This document shows, in pieces, positions 25,729 to 34,232 of a stretch of DNA of 64,000 nt. A model generated the notes under the pieces. It did not search any database. It had not been told where the DNA came from and saw nothing but the letters and a program-made list of their open reading frames with translations. The DNA is taken from NCBI GenBank assembly GCA_937142855.1, contig CAKZQZ010000066.1, forward strand, positions 1 to 64,000, in the 5' to 3' direction. The DNA is from an uncultured Alphaproteobacteria bacterium. GTDB taxonomy: Bacteria > Pseudomonadota > Alphaproteobacteria > Puniceispirillales > Marisalimonadaceae. Made by a program: the position numbers and the translations under genes. Each line of letters starts with the position of its first letter. The stretch's first letter is position 1.

Positions 25729-25944
25729 TTGGACAATTTTTTTAAAAATTTCAACTCATCATTAATAATGATTGAAGAAAAAATTAACTTTTTATTTACT
25801 TTGGTCGAAATTATTTTGGGGTTAATAGCCCTATTGCTAATAATCTGGGTTTATGGTTTTGTTAGACGAAATCTAGGATTAGATAGACAAACAAAAGAAT
25901 TAAAAAAGATAAGAGAAATAATTGAAGAAAAATTTAAAAATTAA
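25729..25944 (+). CDS. Small single-helix membrane protein, unknown function
   Basis: A 71-codon ORF starting at TTG; an internal ATG at 25768 would give 58 residues. It has one clear hydrophobic segment (FTLVEIILGLIALLLIIWVY) followed by a basic, charged tail (RQTKELKKIREIIEEKFKN) likely to be a cytoplasmic helix. No family is recognised. It fills exactly the space between the TRAP operon and the next small gene, ending one base before it, which fits the packing of real genes here. No strong ribosome site is seen. Confidence 0.5.
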   Translation: MDNFFKNFNSSLIMIEEKINFLFTLVEIILGLIALLLIIWVYGFVRRNLGLDRQTKELKKIREIIEEKFKN

Positions 25945-26163
25945 TTAAAAAGGAAATCTAGAATTAGAACTATTTTGCCTGTAAATTTTAAATTGTTTAT
26001 CTTTAGCAATTGGCAAGCAAGTAAATTGAGGCGCTGACAAGCCAACCTCTCTCATTTCACTAGCGGCGTTTTGAGACTCAGAAAAACATTTGGCTGCTGT
26101 TTTGTAACGCAAGCCACTATCAATAACATCTCCACCCAAAACCCAAATTAATAAAAATTCCAT
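25945..26163 (-). CDS. Small protein of unknown function
   Basis: A 72-codon ORF. The first 12 residues (MEFLLIWVLGGD) are hydrophobic but too short for a standard membrane helix or signal. The rest is polar with two Cys (AAKCFSE and FTCLPI), which could form a disulfide if exported. No family is recognised. It lies downstream of hsp20 on the same strand, beyond a strong terminator, so it needs its own promoter or read-through. It abuts the convergent small membrane gene. Confidence 0.5.
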   Translation of the reverse strand: MEFLLIWVLGGDVIDSGLRYKTAAKCFSESQNAASEMREVGLSAPQFTCLPIAKDKQFKIYRQNSSNSRFPF

Positions 26164-26172
26164 AATAATTCC

Positions 26173-26205
26173 AATAAAATGGTTAGGACAATTAATGTCC
26201 TAACC
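26173..26205 (-). terminator. Terminator after hsp20
   Basis: A perfect 10-base inverted repeat, GGTTAGGACA-N5-TGTCCTAACC (26181-26205), lies 9 bases past the hsp20 stop and is followed on the minus strand by ATTTTATT. It is the strongest hairpin in the window and a good intrinsic terminator. Confidence 0.75.
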
Positions 26206-26214
26206 CAAATAAAA

Positions 26215-26637
26215 CTAAGCTGATTTAAGAGTAATCTGTCTAGGCTTTCTTTCTTCTGGAATCTCCCTTAACAAAGAAATTGTAAGCAACCCATTAGAGA
26301 GCTTAGCATCCTTGACATCAACATACTGTTCTAATCTAAATTTTTGTTCAAATGATCTCTTAGCTATACCTTTATAAAGATATTGGAGTTTGTCATTTTG
26401 AACTTCAGTTCCACCATTTCCTTTGATAGTTAAAACTCCATCATGAACATCAATAGAAATATCATCCTTATTAAAGCCAGATAAAGCTAAGGTTATCTCA
26501 TATTCATCTTCAGAAATTCTGAGTATGTCATGAGCTGGAAATGAGTTTTGTTTTTGGGTTGAAATCGTCTCTAGTTCATTAAATAAATTGTCAAAACCTA
26601 CAAAAGAACGTAAAGCTAAAGTTGGTAATATAGTCAT
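26215..26637 (-). CDS. Small heat-shock protein (Hsp20/IbpA family)
   Basis: An ATP-independent holdase chaperone of 140 residues. The alpha-crystallin domain spans about residues 35-128, with ALSGFNKDDISIDVHDGVLTI and the LSNGLLTISL strand (A-x-x-x-N-G-x-L element). The tail holds EERKPRQITLKSA, where IbpA has its IxI-like anchor. RBS AAAGGAGA supports the ATG. Its 5' leader carries two hairpins with an identical core, described separately, which probably control expression by heat or by a regulator. Confidence 0.93.
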   Translation of the reverse strand: MTILPTLALRSFVGFDNLFNELETISTQKQNSFPAHDILRISEDEYEITLALSGFNKDDISIDVHDGVLTIKGNGGTEVQNDKLQYLYKGIAKRSFEQKFRLEQYVDVKDAKLSNGLLTISLLREIPEERKPRQITLKSA

Positions 26638-26666
26638 TTTAATCTCCTTTTAAAGCGAGTTTATTA

Positions 26667-26688
26667 AACATCCCATTATGGCGATGTT
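26667..26688 (-). promoter_or_regulatory. Leader hairpin/operator B before hsp20
   Basis: On the minus strand the sequence reads AACATC, GCCATAATGG, GATGTT, a 22-base inverted repeat with the core CCATAATGG. The outer arms differ from those of element A, but both pairs of arms are fully complementary, as if the base pairing, not the bases, were kept. It lies 30 bases upstream of the hsp20 start, so it could fold in the mRNA near the ribosome site or bind a protein as DNA. Confidence 0.6.
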
Positions 26689-26700
26689 ATTTTGTTAAAT

Positions 26701-26720
26701 GTAACCCATTATGGCGTTAC
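26701..26720 (-). promoter_or_regulatory. Leader hairpin/operator A before hsp20
   Basis: On the minus strand the sequence reads GTAACGCCATAATGGGTTAC, arms GTAAC/GTTAC around the same core GCCATAATGG as element B. The two cores are centred 33 bases apart (26710 and 26677), close to three helical turns. The element also lies 67 bases before the divergent monooxygenase gene, which it could affect if it is a DNA operator. Confidence 0.6.
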
Positions 26721-26727
26721 AATTTGT

Positions 26728-26755
26728 ATTTGGTATTGATTTAAAAAAAATCAAG
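26728..26755 (-). promoter_or_regulatory. Candidate heat-shock type promoter for hsp20
   Basis: Minus-strand CTTGAT (26755-26750), a 16-base spacer and CCAAAT (26733-26728). The CTTG-type -35 box agrees with alphaproteobacterial RpoH promoters; the -10 box agrees only in part. Transcription from here would include both leader hairpins. Confidence 0.35.
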
Positions 26756-26787
26756 AACTAATATAAAAAAAAATCGAGGAGACAATT

Positions 26788-28383
26788 TTGAGTAATAACA
26801 GGGTTTTAGACACAGTTATAGTTGGAGCAGGTTTTGCTGGAATGTATTCTCTTCATAAACAATTATCTGATGGCTTTAATGCAGAAATATTTGAAAAAGC
26901 AGATGATGTAGGTGGTACTTGGTATTGGAATAAATACCCGGGTGCAAGATGTGACATTGAAAGTATGGATTATTCGTATTCTTTTTCAGAAGAATTACAA
27001 CAAGAATGGAATTGGAAAGAAAAATATGGAACTCAACCTGAATTATTAAAGTATGCTCGTTTTGTTTCTAAGAAATTTAACTTAAGAGAAAAAATTAACT
27101 TTAAAACAACAATTATTAAAGCAAGCTTTATTAACAAAAAATGGAAAATTGAAACTGATAATAATATAATAATTGAATGTAAATATCTAGTTTTAGCTAC
27201 TGGTAATCTATCCACACCAAATACTCCAAAAATTAAAGGGATATCTAATTTCAAAGGAAAAATTTATCATACTGGTGCTTGGCCAAAAGAAATGCCTGTT
27301 TTCAAGGATAGAAAAGTTGGTATTATTGGAACAGGTTCATCTGGGGTACAGTCAATTCCAATAATTTCAGAAACTGCTGAGAAATTATTTGTCTTTCAAA
27401 GAACTGCAAACTTTAGTTTACCAGCAAGACATCACAAACTACCAGAAGACAAAAGGGAAAATTACAAAAAAGATTACAAAAAATATCGTGATCTAGCTAA
27501 AAATTCATCTTTTGGTATTGCAAAATACCAACCCCCTACAAAATCTGCATTTGATGTAAGTGATGATGAAAGAAATGATATTTATGAAAGAGCTTGGCGT
27601 GAAGGTGGTCAAGCAATGTTATTTGCATTCACTGATTTATTAACAAACGAAGAAGCTAACAAAACTGCTGCTGATTTTGTAAGAAATAAAATTAAGAAAA
27701 TAGTAAGGGACAAAGAAACAGCAGAAAAATTGTGTCCCAATGATCATCCTATTGGGACAAAAAGATTATGTTTAGATAGTAATTATTTCGAAACTTATAA
27801 TAAAGAAAATGTATCTCTTATAGACATTTCAAATCATCCAATTCAAGAAATAACTGACAATGGCTTAATTACTAATAATATTGAATATTCATTTGACGAC
27901 CTTGTTTTTGCTACAGGCTTTGATGCCATGACAGGTGCTGTTAATGCAATAGAAATCTTAAATGAAAAAAATATTAGTCTAAAGTCTATTTGGTCCAATG
28001 GTCCAAAGACATATTTAGGAATTATGGTATCTGAGTTTCCAAATTTATTTATGATTACGGGTCCGCAGAGCCCAGGTGTAAAAAGCCAAATGATTTTATC
28101 CATCGAGCAACATGTAGATTTTATTCATAACCTAATAATACATAAAAGAAATAATAAATATTATCAGGTTAATGCTAATAAAAATAAACAAGAAGAATGG
28201 GTCAATCATAATAACGAAGTAGCTAATGCTACTTTATATCCTTTGGCACACTCTTGGTATAACGGTGACAATATTGCTGGAAAGACTAGAAACTTTATGC
28301 CTTATGTTGGAGGTGTTGCAAATTACAAAAATATTTGTGATGAAAAAATAAAAAATAATTATGAAGGCTTTGAATTTTTATAA
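26788..28383 (+). CDS. Flavin-containing Baeyer-Villiger-type monooxygenase
   Basis: A 531-residue FAD/NADPH monooxygenase that would insert oxygen into a ketone. The FAD site is VGAGFAGMYSLHKQL, the NADPH site is GIIGTGSSGVQSIP, and the Baeyer-Villiger fingerprint FKGKIYHTGAWP lies between them. GGTWYWNKYPGARCDIES is typical of cyclohexanone-monooxygenase relatives. The start is TTG at 26788, set by CGAGGAGA (26775-26782). The next genes, an enolase-superfamily enzyme and a thioesterase, follow in the same direction with short gaps, suggesting one catabolic unit. Confidence 0.9.
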   Translation: MSNNRVLDTVIVGAGFAGMYSLHKQLSDGFNAEIFEKADDVGGTWYWNKYPGARCDIESMDYSYSFSEELQQEWNWKEKYGTQPELLKYARFVSKKFNLREKINFKTTIIKASFINKKWKIETDNNIIIECKYLVLATGNLSTPNTPKIKGISNFKGKIYHTGAWPKEMPVFKDRKVGIIGTGSSGVQSIPIISETAEKLFVFQRTANFSLPARHHKLPEDKRENYKKDYKKYRDLAKNSSFGIAKYQPPTKSAFDVSDDERNDIYERAWREGGQAMLFAFTDLLTNEEANKTAADFVRNKIKKIVRDKETAEKLCPNDHPIGTKRLCLDSNYFETYNKENVSLIDISNHPIQEITDNGLITNNIEYSFDDLVFATGFDAMTGAVNAIEILNEKNISLKSIWSNGPKTYLGIMVSEFPNLFMITGPQSPGVKSQMILSIEQHVDFIHNLIIHKRNNKYYQVNANKNKQEEWVNHNNEVANATLYPLAHSWYNGDNIAGKTRNFMPYVGGVANYKNICDEKIKNNYEGFEFL

Positions 28384-28405
28384 CTTAATTTGATTGGATA
28401 TTTAA

Positions 28406-29494
28406 ATGGAAATTTCAAGAATTGAAATAAATACGTATAAAGTTCCCTTATCTGAACCAGTGGAGGCCTTTGCAGCTGGTGTGATGAAGGCTTTTGATTT
28501 AGTTGTTTGTAAAATTTTTAATGATAATAATGATAGAGGTATAGGATATATAACTGTTCATGAAAATCAGGGATTGGCTATAGCTTCTATAATAAAGAAC
28601 AGCTTTGTTCCTCTTTTAATTAAAAAAGATCCACGCTTAATAGAATTACATTGGAAAAATATGTGGAAAGCAACACATTATGCTGGAAGAGGAGCACCAG
28701 TAAGTTTTGCAATTGCAGCAGTTGATGTTGCTTTATGGGACCTAAAAGGTAACCTACTTAAAGAACCTCTCTGGAGGATATTAGGTGGTCATGATAAAAA
28801 TGTTTTAGCTTATGCTGGTAATATTGATCTAAATTTTACAATTGATAAATTATTAGATGGAGCCTCAAAATCACTTAATGATGGTTTTAGATCTATTAAA
28901 ATGAGACTTGGCAAAGAGTTTTTATCAGAGGACCTAAAAAGACTAGATGCTATGAAAAATCACTTACCTGATAATGTTAGGTTAATGGCTGATGCTAATG
29001 AAGCGTGGAGAATAGATCAAGCTGTTCATGCATTCAAAGAAATTGAAAAATTTAATTTAGTTTGGCTAGAAGAACCAATCAAGCCTGATGATTTTAATGG
29101 TTATGCTTTTTTAAGGTCTTTAGGCAAAATCCCTATAGCTGCTGGTGAAAATCTTCACACTCTAGCAGAAGTTAATAGCCTTATTAACGTCAATGGTGTT
29201 GATTTTCTAGAGCCTGACCTTACCACTTGTGGTGGAATTACACCCTTTATGAAAATTGCAAAATTAGCTGAAATTAATAACTTACCCATTTGTTCACATG
29301 GGGTTCATGAACTACACGTTCATTTATTAGCTTCATGCCCTAATGCATCTTATCTAGAGTTTCACGCTTGGAGAATTGATGAATTTATTGAAAATCCACT
29401 AAAAGTTGATAACGGTTATACAATCGCTCCTGAATTGCCTGGTCATGGAATTAACTTTGATTTTGACAAATTAAATCAGTTTTTAATAGATTAA
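28406..29494 (+). CDS. Mandelate racemase/muconate lactonizing enzyme family protein
   Basis: An enolase-superfamily enzyme of 362 residues that abstracts a proton next to a carboxylate. The acid-base Lys is in SIKMRLGKEF, metal ligands are Asp in LMADANEAWR, Glu in WLEEPIKP and Glu in AAGENLH, and the second base is the His in SHGVHELHVHLLA. The His/Asp arrangement points to the mandelate racemase subgroup, which includes many sugar-acid dehydratases. It is the second gene after the monooxygenase (22-base gap). The substrate is unknown. Confidence 0.88.
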   Translation: MEISRIEINTYKVPLSEPVEAFAAGVMKAFDLVVCKIFNDNNDRGIGYITVHENQGLAIASIIKNSFVPLLIKKDPRLIELHWKNMWKATHYAGRGAPVSFAIAAVDVALWDLKGNLLKEPLWRILGGHDKNVLAYAGNIDLNFTIDKLLDGASKSLNDGFRSIKMRLGKEFLSEDLKRLDAMKNHLPDNVRLMADANEAWRIDQAVHAFKEIEKFNLVWLEEPIKPDDFNGYAFLRSLGKIPIAAGENLHTLAEVNSLINVNGVDFLEPDLTTCGGITPFMKIAKLAEINNLPICSHGVHELHVHLLASCPNASYLEFHAWRIDEFIENPLKVDNGYTIAPELPGHGINFDFDKLNQFLID

Positions 29495-29532
29495 TATCTG
29501 AACCTTATCATTAAATTTAAGAAAGTATTAAT

Positions 29533-29976
29533 GTGAACGATCAAGAAAAAATTAGAGATATTGGTTCTTCAATGCTTGCAGAAGCCGCAAAAACAGCAAA
29601 ACAAGAGTTTGGATCATTCTATTTATCAAGATTTTTAGGTTTCAAAATCACATATAAAAATGATAACTGTTTTGTGAATTTCAGATCTAAATTACCTATG
29701 TTTAACCCACAAGGAACCCTTCATGGAGGTATAATTGCTACTGCTATGGATGTATCAATGGGACACTTACTTCATTACACAACTGGATCTGGGGCAACAT
29801 TGGAAATGAATGTCAAATATCTCTTACCGATAAAAGAAGAAGATGTGGTTTGTAAAGGAAGTTATCTTAAACAAGGAAAAACTATAGAGTTCCTTCAATC
29901 TCATATGTATAGATCAGATGGAAAATTAGCAGCTTACGCCAGTGCAACTTGGATACCTTTAAATAAAAACAGCTAA
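29533..29976 (+). CDS. PaaI-family hotdog thioesterase
   Basis: An acyl-CoA thioesterase of the PaaI/YbgC hotdog type, 147 residues. TLHGGIIATAMDVSMG is the catalytic helix signature, with the Asp at the position used by PaaI. The start is GTG at 29533; a preceding ATG at 29531 is in another frame. It likely ends the monooxygenase operon and would free CoA from a pathway product. Its stop interlocks with that of the sirtuin gene (CTAA, 29973-29976). Confidence 0.85.
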   Translation: MNDQEKIRDIGSSMLAEAAKTAKQEFGSFYLSRFLGFKITYKNDNCFVNFRSKLPMFNPQGTLHGGIIATAMDVSMGHLLHYTTGSGATLEMNVKYLLPIKEEDVVCKGSYLKQGKTIEFLQSHMYRSDGKLAAYASATWIPLNKNS

Positions 29977-30734
29977 GATTTTAAATTTCTCATATTACAA
30001 TACTCTACAGCCGTCATGTTAAAGTACTCTATATTTTCGTAGTCCAATTTTATAGGCTCAGGGTCAACAATATCAACATCTAAGCCTCGACTAATTGCAA
30101 TCCTAAGTGCAATTGATGTAATGTTTACGCTAAACGAGGTGCCCATAAAAATTATTTTGCTAGCATTTTTCATCCAATTTTCAGCTTCTGTAATACGATA
30201 TAAGTCAGTATACATTTCATCAAATAATAAAACATAAGGCTTTAAGGATTTTCCTCGTTTTGGGACTGGAATATTATTTATTAACTGGATATTAAATTTT
30301 TTTAATAATTTATTTTTGAGAATAATATTGTCTAAGCTATCTTCAATATTAATTTCATTCCATTCTGCGTCAAATGGAACTTGATATTTCATTTCATCAT
30401 CGTAATAAACTACTTTATCAAGTCTACCATGAATAGATATATAGTCTTTGTTTCCAGCTTTACCATCTAGACCATCAATGTTTTGAGTTATTAACATTTT
30501 ATCAGACAACCAATAATGTGCTGGATTAGGTTTTACTGATCTGTATGAAGCAAATCTTTTAAAATACCATAACAGGAAATCGCCAGGATTATTTTCATAC
30601 ATTGACCTTGTCGCCATCTCCTGTGGAGTATAGTTTTTACTTCCAATAGTCCAAAACCCATCATTCCCTCTAAATGTAGGAATTCCACTACTTGCACTTA
30701 CTCCAGCACCGGTAATATATAATTCATTACTCAA
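29973..30734 (-). CDS. Sir2-family NAD-dependent deacylase lacking zinc cysteines
   Basis: A sirtuin of about 253 residues. NAD-binding and catalytic motifs are intact: ITGAGVSASSGIPTFRGNDG, TQNIDGLDGKAG, catalytic His in YISIHGRLDK, PYVLLFDEMY and FMGTSFSVN. The four Cys that normally bind a structural zinc just after HGR are absent; the only Cys is near the C-terminus. The start is placed at TTG 30734 after AGAGAG, because the 16 codons upstream read as a low-complexity hydrophobic stretch. It may deacylate proteins or act on NAD in another way. Confidence 0.85.
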   Translation of the reverse strand: MSNELYITGAGVSASSGIPTFRGNDGFWTIGSKNYTPQEMATRSMYENNPGDFLLWYFKRFASYRSVKPNPAHYWLSDKMLITQNIDGLDGKAGNKDYISIHGRLDKVVYYDDEMKYQVPFDAEWNEINIEDSLDNIILKNKLLKKFNIQLINNIPVPKRGKSLKPYVLLFDEMYTDLYRITEAENWMKNASKIIFMGTSFSVNITSIALRIAISRGLDVDIVDPEPIKLDYENIEYFNMTAVEYCNMRNLKS

Positions 30735-31058
30735 TATCAACTCTCTAAAAAAGAAAAAAATAATTAATGTTACGCTAATCAAAAAAAATCATTACATCAA
30801 CATTATAAATAAAGGAAAAAATTAACTAGGGTTCTATAAATAAAATTAATGAAATAAAAAGAATGTTTTAATAAACATGTAAGAGAAAGAATTTTATAAA
30901 TTCTACAAATAATCAAATTAAGATAAAAATTATTATATAATTTTAGTCGCTTAACTCTTTGTGTTGAAATTAAAAAATTAAAAGTTATTTTAATTAAAAA
31001 TTACAAATTATAATAACTAATTGTAAAAGAGTGTTTGTTTAATAGAAGGGATAAAATT
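30735..31058. other. 324-base intergenic region
   Basis: The longest gene-free stretch, strongly AT-rich, between the divergent sirtuin and ABC-exporter genes. It holds a 16-base inverted repeat ATGTTT-TAAT-AAACAT at 30863-30878 and a TATAAT at 31009-31014, 45 bases before the exporter start, without a good -35 box. I see no ORF, RNA gene or remnant of a gene. Confidence 0.6.
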
Positions 31059-31979
31059 TTGTCGGTAATAATTTCTGTCGAAAATTTAGTTAAAGTTTAC
31101 GGCAATGAATTTCCAGCAGTAAAAAATTTAAACCTTAATATTAACAAAGGTGAAATCATTGCTCTTTTGGGACCTAACGGGGCAGGTAAAACCACTCTTA
31201 TCTCAACCATATGCGGACTAGCTTCAATCACTTCAGGGACAATAAAAGTTAATAATTTAGATGTTATAAAAGACTATAGAAAAACAAGAGAAATTATTGG
31301 CTTGGTACCCCAAGAATTAGCCTTAGAACCTTTTGAAAAAGTTATGAATGCTGTTAGGTTTTCAAGAAGGTTGTTTGGCAAAAAAGATGATAATGTCTAT
31401 TTAGATAAGCTTCTAACCAAATTACAACTTTTTGAAAAGAAAAATAATATTATTAAATCACTCTCTGGTGGTATGAAACGTAGAGTAATGATAGCTAAAG
31501 CCTTGAGCCATAATCCACAAATATTGTTTTTGGATGAGCCTACTGCGGGCGTAGATGTAGAACTCAGAAAGGATATGTGGAATATTATTAAAGAGCTTAA
31601 AGCCGAAGGTGTGACAATCATTTTGACAACTCACTACATTGAAGAAGCCGAAATGATTGCGGATAGGATAGGTATTATAAACAAAGGTGAATTATTACTA
31701 GTAGAAGAAAAAAATAAACTAATTAAGCGAATGAGCGTTAAAACACTAAAAATCAAACTTAAAAAAACACTCACACAGATACCTAAAAAACTAAATAAAT
31801 ATAACTTGAAATTAATAGATGAAGGTAACTCTTTCCATTATTTTTATAATACAAGCAAAGAAAAGACTGGTATCACCTCCCTTCTTTATGACATGAATGA
31901 AATTGGTATAAATTTGTTTGATATACAAACTGAAGAAACATCATTAGAAGAAATTTTTGTTAAAATTATTAAGGATTAA
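31059..31979 (+). CDS. ABC-2 type exporter ATPase
   Basis: An ATPase of about 306 residues (YadG/NodI-like). Walker A is LLGPNGAGKTTLI, the signature is SLSGGMKRRVMIAKAL, Walker B is ILFLDEPTAGVDVE, and the switch His is in ILTTHYIEEAE. The start is TTG at 31059 because AGAAGGG at 31043-31049 is well spaced; the TTG at 31035 has no such site. The partner permease starts 3 bases after the stop. The cargo (drug, lipid or polysaccharide) is unknown. Confidence 0.92.
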   Translation: MSVIISVENLVKVYGNEFPAVKNLNLNINKGEIIALLGPNGAGKTTLISTICGLASITSGTIKVNNLDVIKDYRKTREIIGLVPQELALEPFEKVMNAVRFSRRLFGKKDDNVYLDKLLTKLQLFEKKNNIIKSLSGGMKRRVMIAKALSHNPQILFLDEPTAGVDVELRKDMWNIIKELKAEGVTIILTTHYIEEAEMIADRIGIINKGELLLVEEKNKLIKRMSVKTLKIKLKKTLTQIPKKLNKYNLKLIDEGNSFHYFYNTSKEKTGITSLLYDMNEIGINLFDIQTEETSLEEIFVKIIKD

Positions 31980-31982
31980 TAT

Positions 31983-32744
31983 ATGAACCTTAGAGGAATA
32001 AGAGCTATCTATATTTATGAAATGAATAGATCTTTTAGAACTTTAATCCAAAGTCTTGTTTCACCTGTGCTATCTACCATACTTTATTTTATTGTTTTTG
32101 GAGCTGCCATTGGCTCTAGAATGGAAAATATTAGTAATGTCTCATATGGAGAGTTCATTGTACCAGGGCTAATAATGCTAACTGTACAAATGCAAAGTGT
32201 AAACAATGCATCTTTTGGAATTTATTTTCCTAAATTCATTGGAACCACTTACGAACTTCTATCTGCTCCATTATCTTTTGTAGAAATAGTAATTGGTTAT
32301 GTAGGAGCCGCAACAACGAAGGCATTTTCTATTGGGTTAATTATATTAGCCACCTCTTATTTATTTGTTAATATAGAAATAATGCATCCTTTTTTTATGA
32401 TTTTCTTCTTATTATTAACTTGTATAACATTTAGTTTGCTTGGGTTTATTATTGGTATAGTTTCAGATAATTTTGAACAACTAAATATAGTTCCAATGCT
32501 GATTATTACTCCTCTTGTTTTTTTAGGTGGTAGTTTTTATACTATCGATATGTTGCCAGTATTTTGGCAAAACTTTGCATTATTGAACCCAATTGTATAT
32601 CTTATTTCTGGTTTTAGATGGGCTTTTTTTGGTATTGGAGACGTACCCATAATAACAAGTGTAATTTTTATATTATTATTTACCTCTTCTTGTGTTGGGG
32701 TAATTTGGTATATTTTCAAAACTGGTTATAGAATTAAAAATTAA
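31983..32744 (+). CDS. ABC-2 type exporter permease
   Basis: A membrane protein of 253 residues with six helices, of the YadH/NodJ type. The family signature lies in the last third: TPLVFLGGSFYTIDMLP then FALLNPIVYLISGFRWAFFG. It is translationally coupled to its ATPase. No outer-membrane or periplasmic partner is encoded nearby. Confidence 0.9.
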   Translation: MNLRGIRAIYIYEMNRSFRTLIQSLVSPVLSTILYFIVFGAAIGSRMENISNVSYGEFIVPGLIMLTVQMQSVNNASFGIYFPKFIGTTYELLSAPLSFVEIVIGYVGAATTKAFSIGLIILATSYLFVNIEIMHPFFMIFFLLLTCITFSLLGFIIGIVSDNFEQLNIVPMLIITPLVFLGGSFYTIDMLPVFWQNFALLNPIVYLISGFRWAFFGIGDVPIITSVIFILLFTSSCVGVIWYIFKTGYRIKN

Positions 32745-32789
32745 GTGTTTTGGACTATCAAATTTTAAAATAAGTAGGAGAATTTTGTA

Positions 32790-33434
32790 ATGAAATTATA
32801 TAATTTTACACCTGCAGCTAATGCCCTCCGCGTAGAAATGTTCTTAAACGAAAAAAGCATTAACCTTGAAACAATACAAGTCAATGTGCGAGAGGATGAA
32901 TTATTCAAAGAACCTTATAAATCGATGAATCCTTTTAATTGTGTACCTTTTTTAGAATTAGAAGATGGTACAATTATTACTGAGACAATTTCGATCTGTC
33001 GTTATATAGAAGAAAAATATCCAGATCCTGTTTTATTTGGAAGTAATGCTAAGGAAAGAGCTTTAATAGATATGTGGAACAGAAGAATCGAACTTGATGG
33101 ATTTTTACCCCTTTTGCATTCAGTTAGGAACAAAACTTCCTTTTTTAAAGGTAAGGTCATTCCTGGAACAAGAAATGAAATCTGCCAATCACCTGAAATA
33201 GTTACTCGAGGTATTGAAATGTTTAAGGTTTTGTTAGACAGAATTGATCCTCATTTGTCTAAAAATAAATTTATATCAGGTGATAGTTTATCTATAGCAG
33301 ACATAACTGGCCATTTTATGTTTAATTTATCAAAAATACTTAAAATAGATCTTGTTGAAAAATATGAAAATGCTTCAAGATGGAAATTAGAACTTGAAAA
33401 TAGACCATCAAATCCAATAAATAATCTAATTTAA
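32790..33434 (+). CDS. Glutathione S-transferase
   Basis: A 214-residue soluble transferase. The N-terminal thioredoxin-like domain has KLYNFTPAANALRVEMFL, the cis-Pro site MNPFNCVPFLELEDG and TETISICRYIEEKYP; the C-terminal helices include DSLSIADITGHFMF. It differs from the YfcG-type protein at the left edge. GTAGGAGA supports the ATG. It is followed 30 bases later by an SDR gene, possibly in the same transcript. Confidence 0.9.
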   Translation: MKLYNFTPAANALRVEMFLNEKSINLETIQVNVREDELFKEPYKSMNPFNCVPFLELEDGTIITETISICRYIEEKYPDPVLFGSNAKERALIDMWNRRIELDGFLPLLHSVRNKTSFFKGKVIPGTRNEICQSPEIVTRGIEMFKVLLDRIDPHLSKNKFISGDSLSIADITGHFMFNLSKILKIDLVEKYENASRWKLELENRPSNPINNLI

Positions 33435-33464
33435 CTGATAAGATTAGTAGAGATTAATTATACC

Positions 33465-34226
33465 TTGAATAAACAAGAAAAAAAATTAGCTATAGTTACA
33501 GGAGCTGCCAGAGGAATTGGATTAGCTACAGCTTTTTTATTCAATGAGAATGGGTATAAGGTCGCAGTCGTAGATAATGATAAGAAAGAAATTGATAATT
33601 TATCTTTAGAAAATAATGACATAAAAAAATTTTGCTATGATATTTCCAATAATGATCATTTAGAAGAAATGTATAAGAATATATTAAATTGGCATAGTCG
33701 AATAGATGTATTGGTAAATAATGCAGGTGTAGCCGATTTTGGTAATATTGAAGAGACCAACTTCAAAAGGTGGAATGAAGTTATGAAAACTAATTTAAAT
33801 GGTGTTTTTTTGTGTTCACAAAAAGCTATCGCACATTTAAAAAAAACAAAAGGAAACATAATTAATATTGCGTCTATTTCTGGTTTGCGTGCCTCAACAC
33901 TGAGAGTAGCCTATGGCACATCTAAAGCTGCTGTAATTCAATTAACCAAGCAACAAGCCGCTGAATTAGGTGAATATGGTATAAGAGTTAATTGTATCGC
34001 ACCAGGTCCAGTGAAAACAAAACTAGCAATGGCAGTACACACTGAAGATATAATAGAAGCATACCATGATGCAATTCCACTCAACAGGTACGGTACAGAA
34101 CAAGAAATCGCTAATGGTATTTATTTTTTAGCTTCCGAAAAGGCATCTTATATAACAGGTCAAATATTGGCTGTTGATGGAGGATTTGAAGCAACAGGAG
34201 TTGGGCTTCCATCTCTGAGAAAATAA
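33465..34226 (+). CDS. SDR-family oxidoreductase
   Basis: A classical short-chain dehydrogenase, 253 residues. The NAD(P) motif is VTGAARGIGLA, NNAG is present in VLVNNAGVADFG, catalytic Ser is in NIASISGLRAS and the YxxxK is in VAYGTSKAAVI. The acidic residue after strand 2 (VAVVDNDKKE) favours NAD over NADP. The start is TTG at 33465 with a weak ribosome site. The substrate is unknown. The subtilisin gene follows after 6 bases. Confidence 0.9.
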   Translation: MNKQEKKLAIVTGAARGIGLATAFLFNENGYKVAVVDNDKKEIDNLSLENNDIKKFCYDISNNDHLEEMYKNILNWHSRIDVLVNNAGVADFGNIEETNFKRWNEVMKTNLNGVFLCSQKAIAHLKKTKGNIINIASISGLRASTLRVAYGTSKAAVIQLTKQQAAELGEYGIRVNCIAPGPVKTKLAMAVHTEDIIEAYHDAIPLNRYGTEQEIANGIYFLASEKASYITGQILAVDGGFEATGVGLPSLRK

Positions 34227-34232
34227 TGAATA

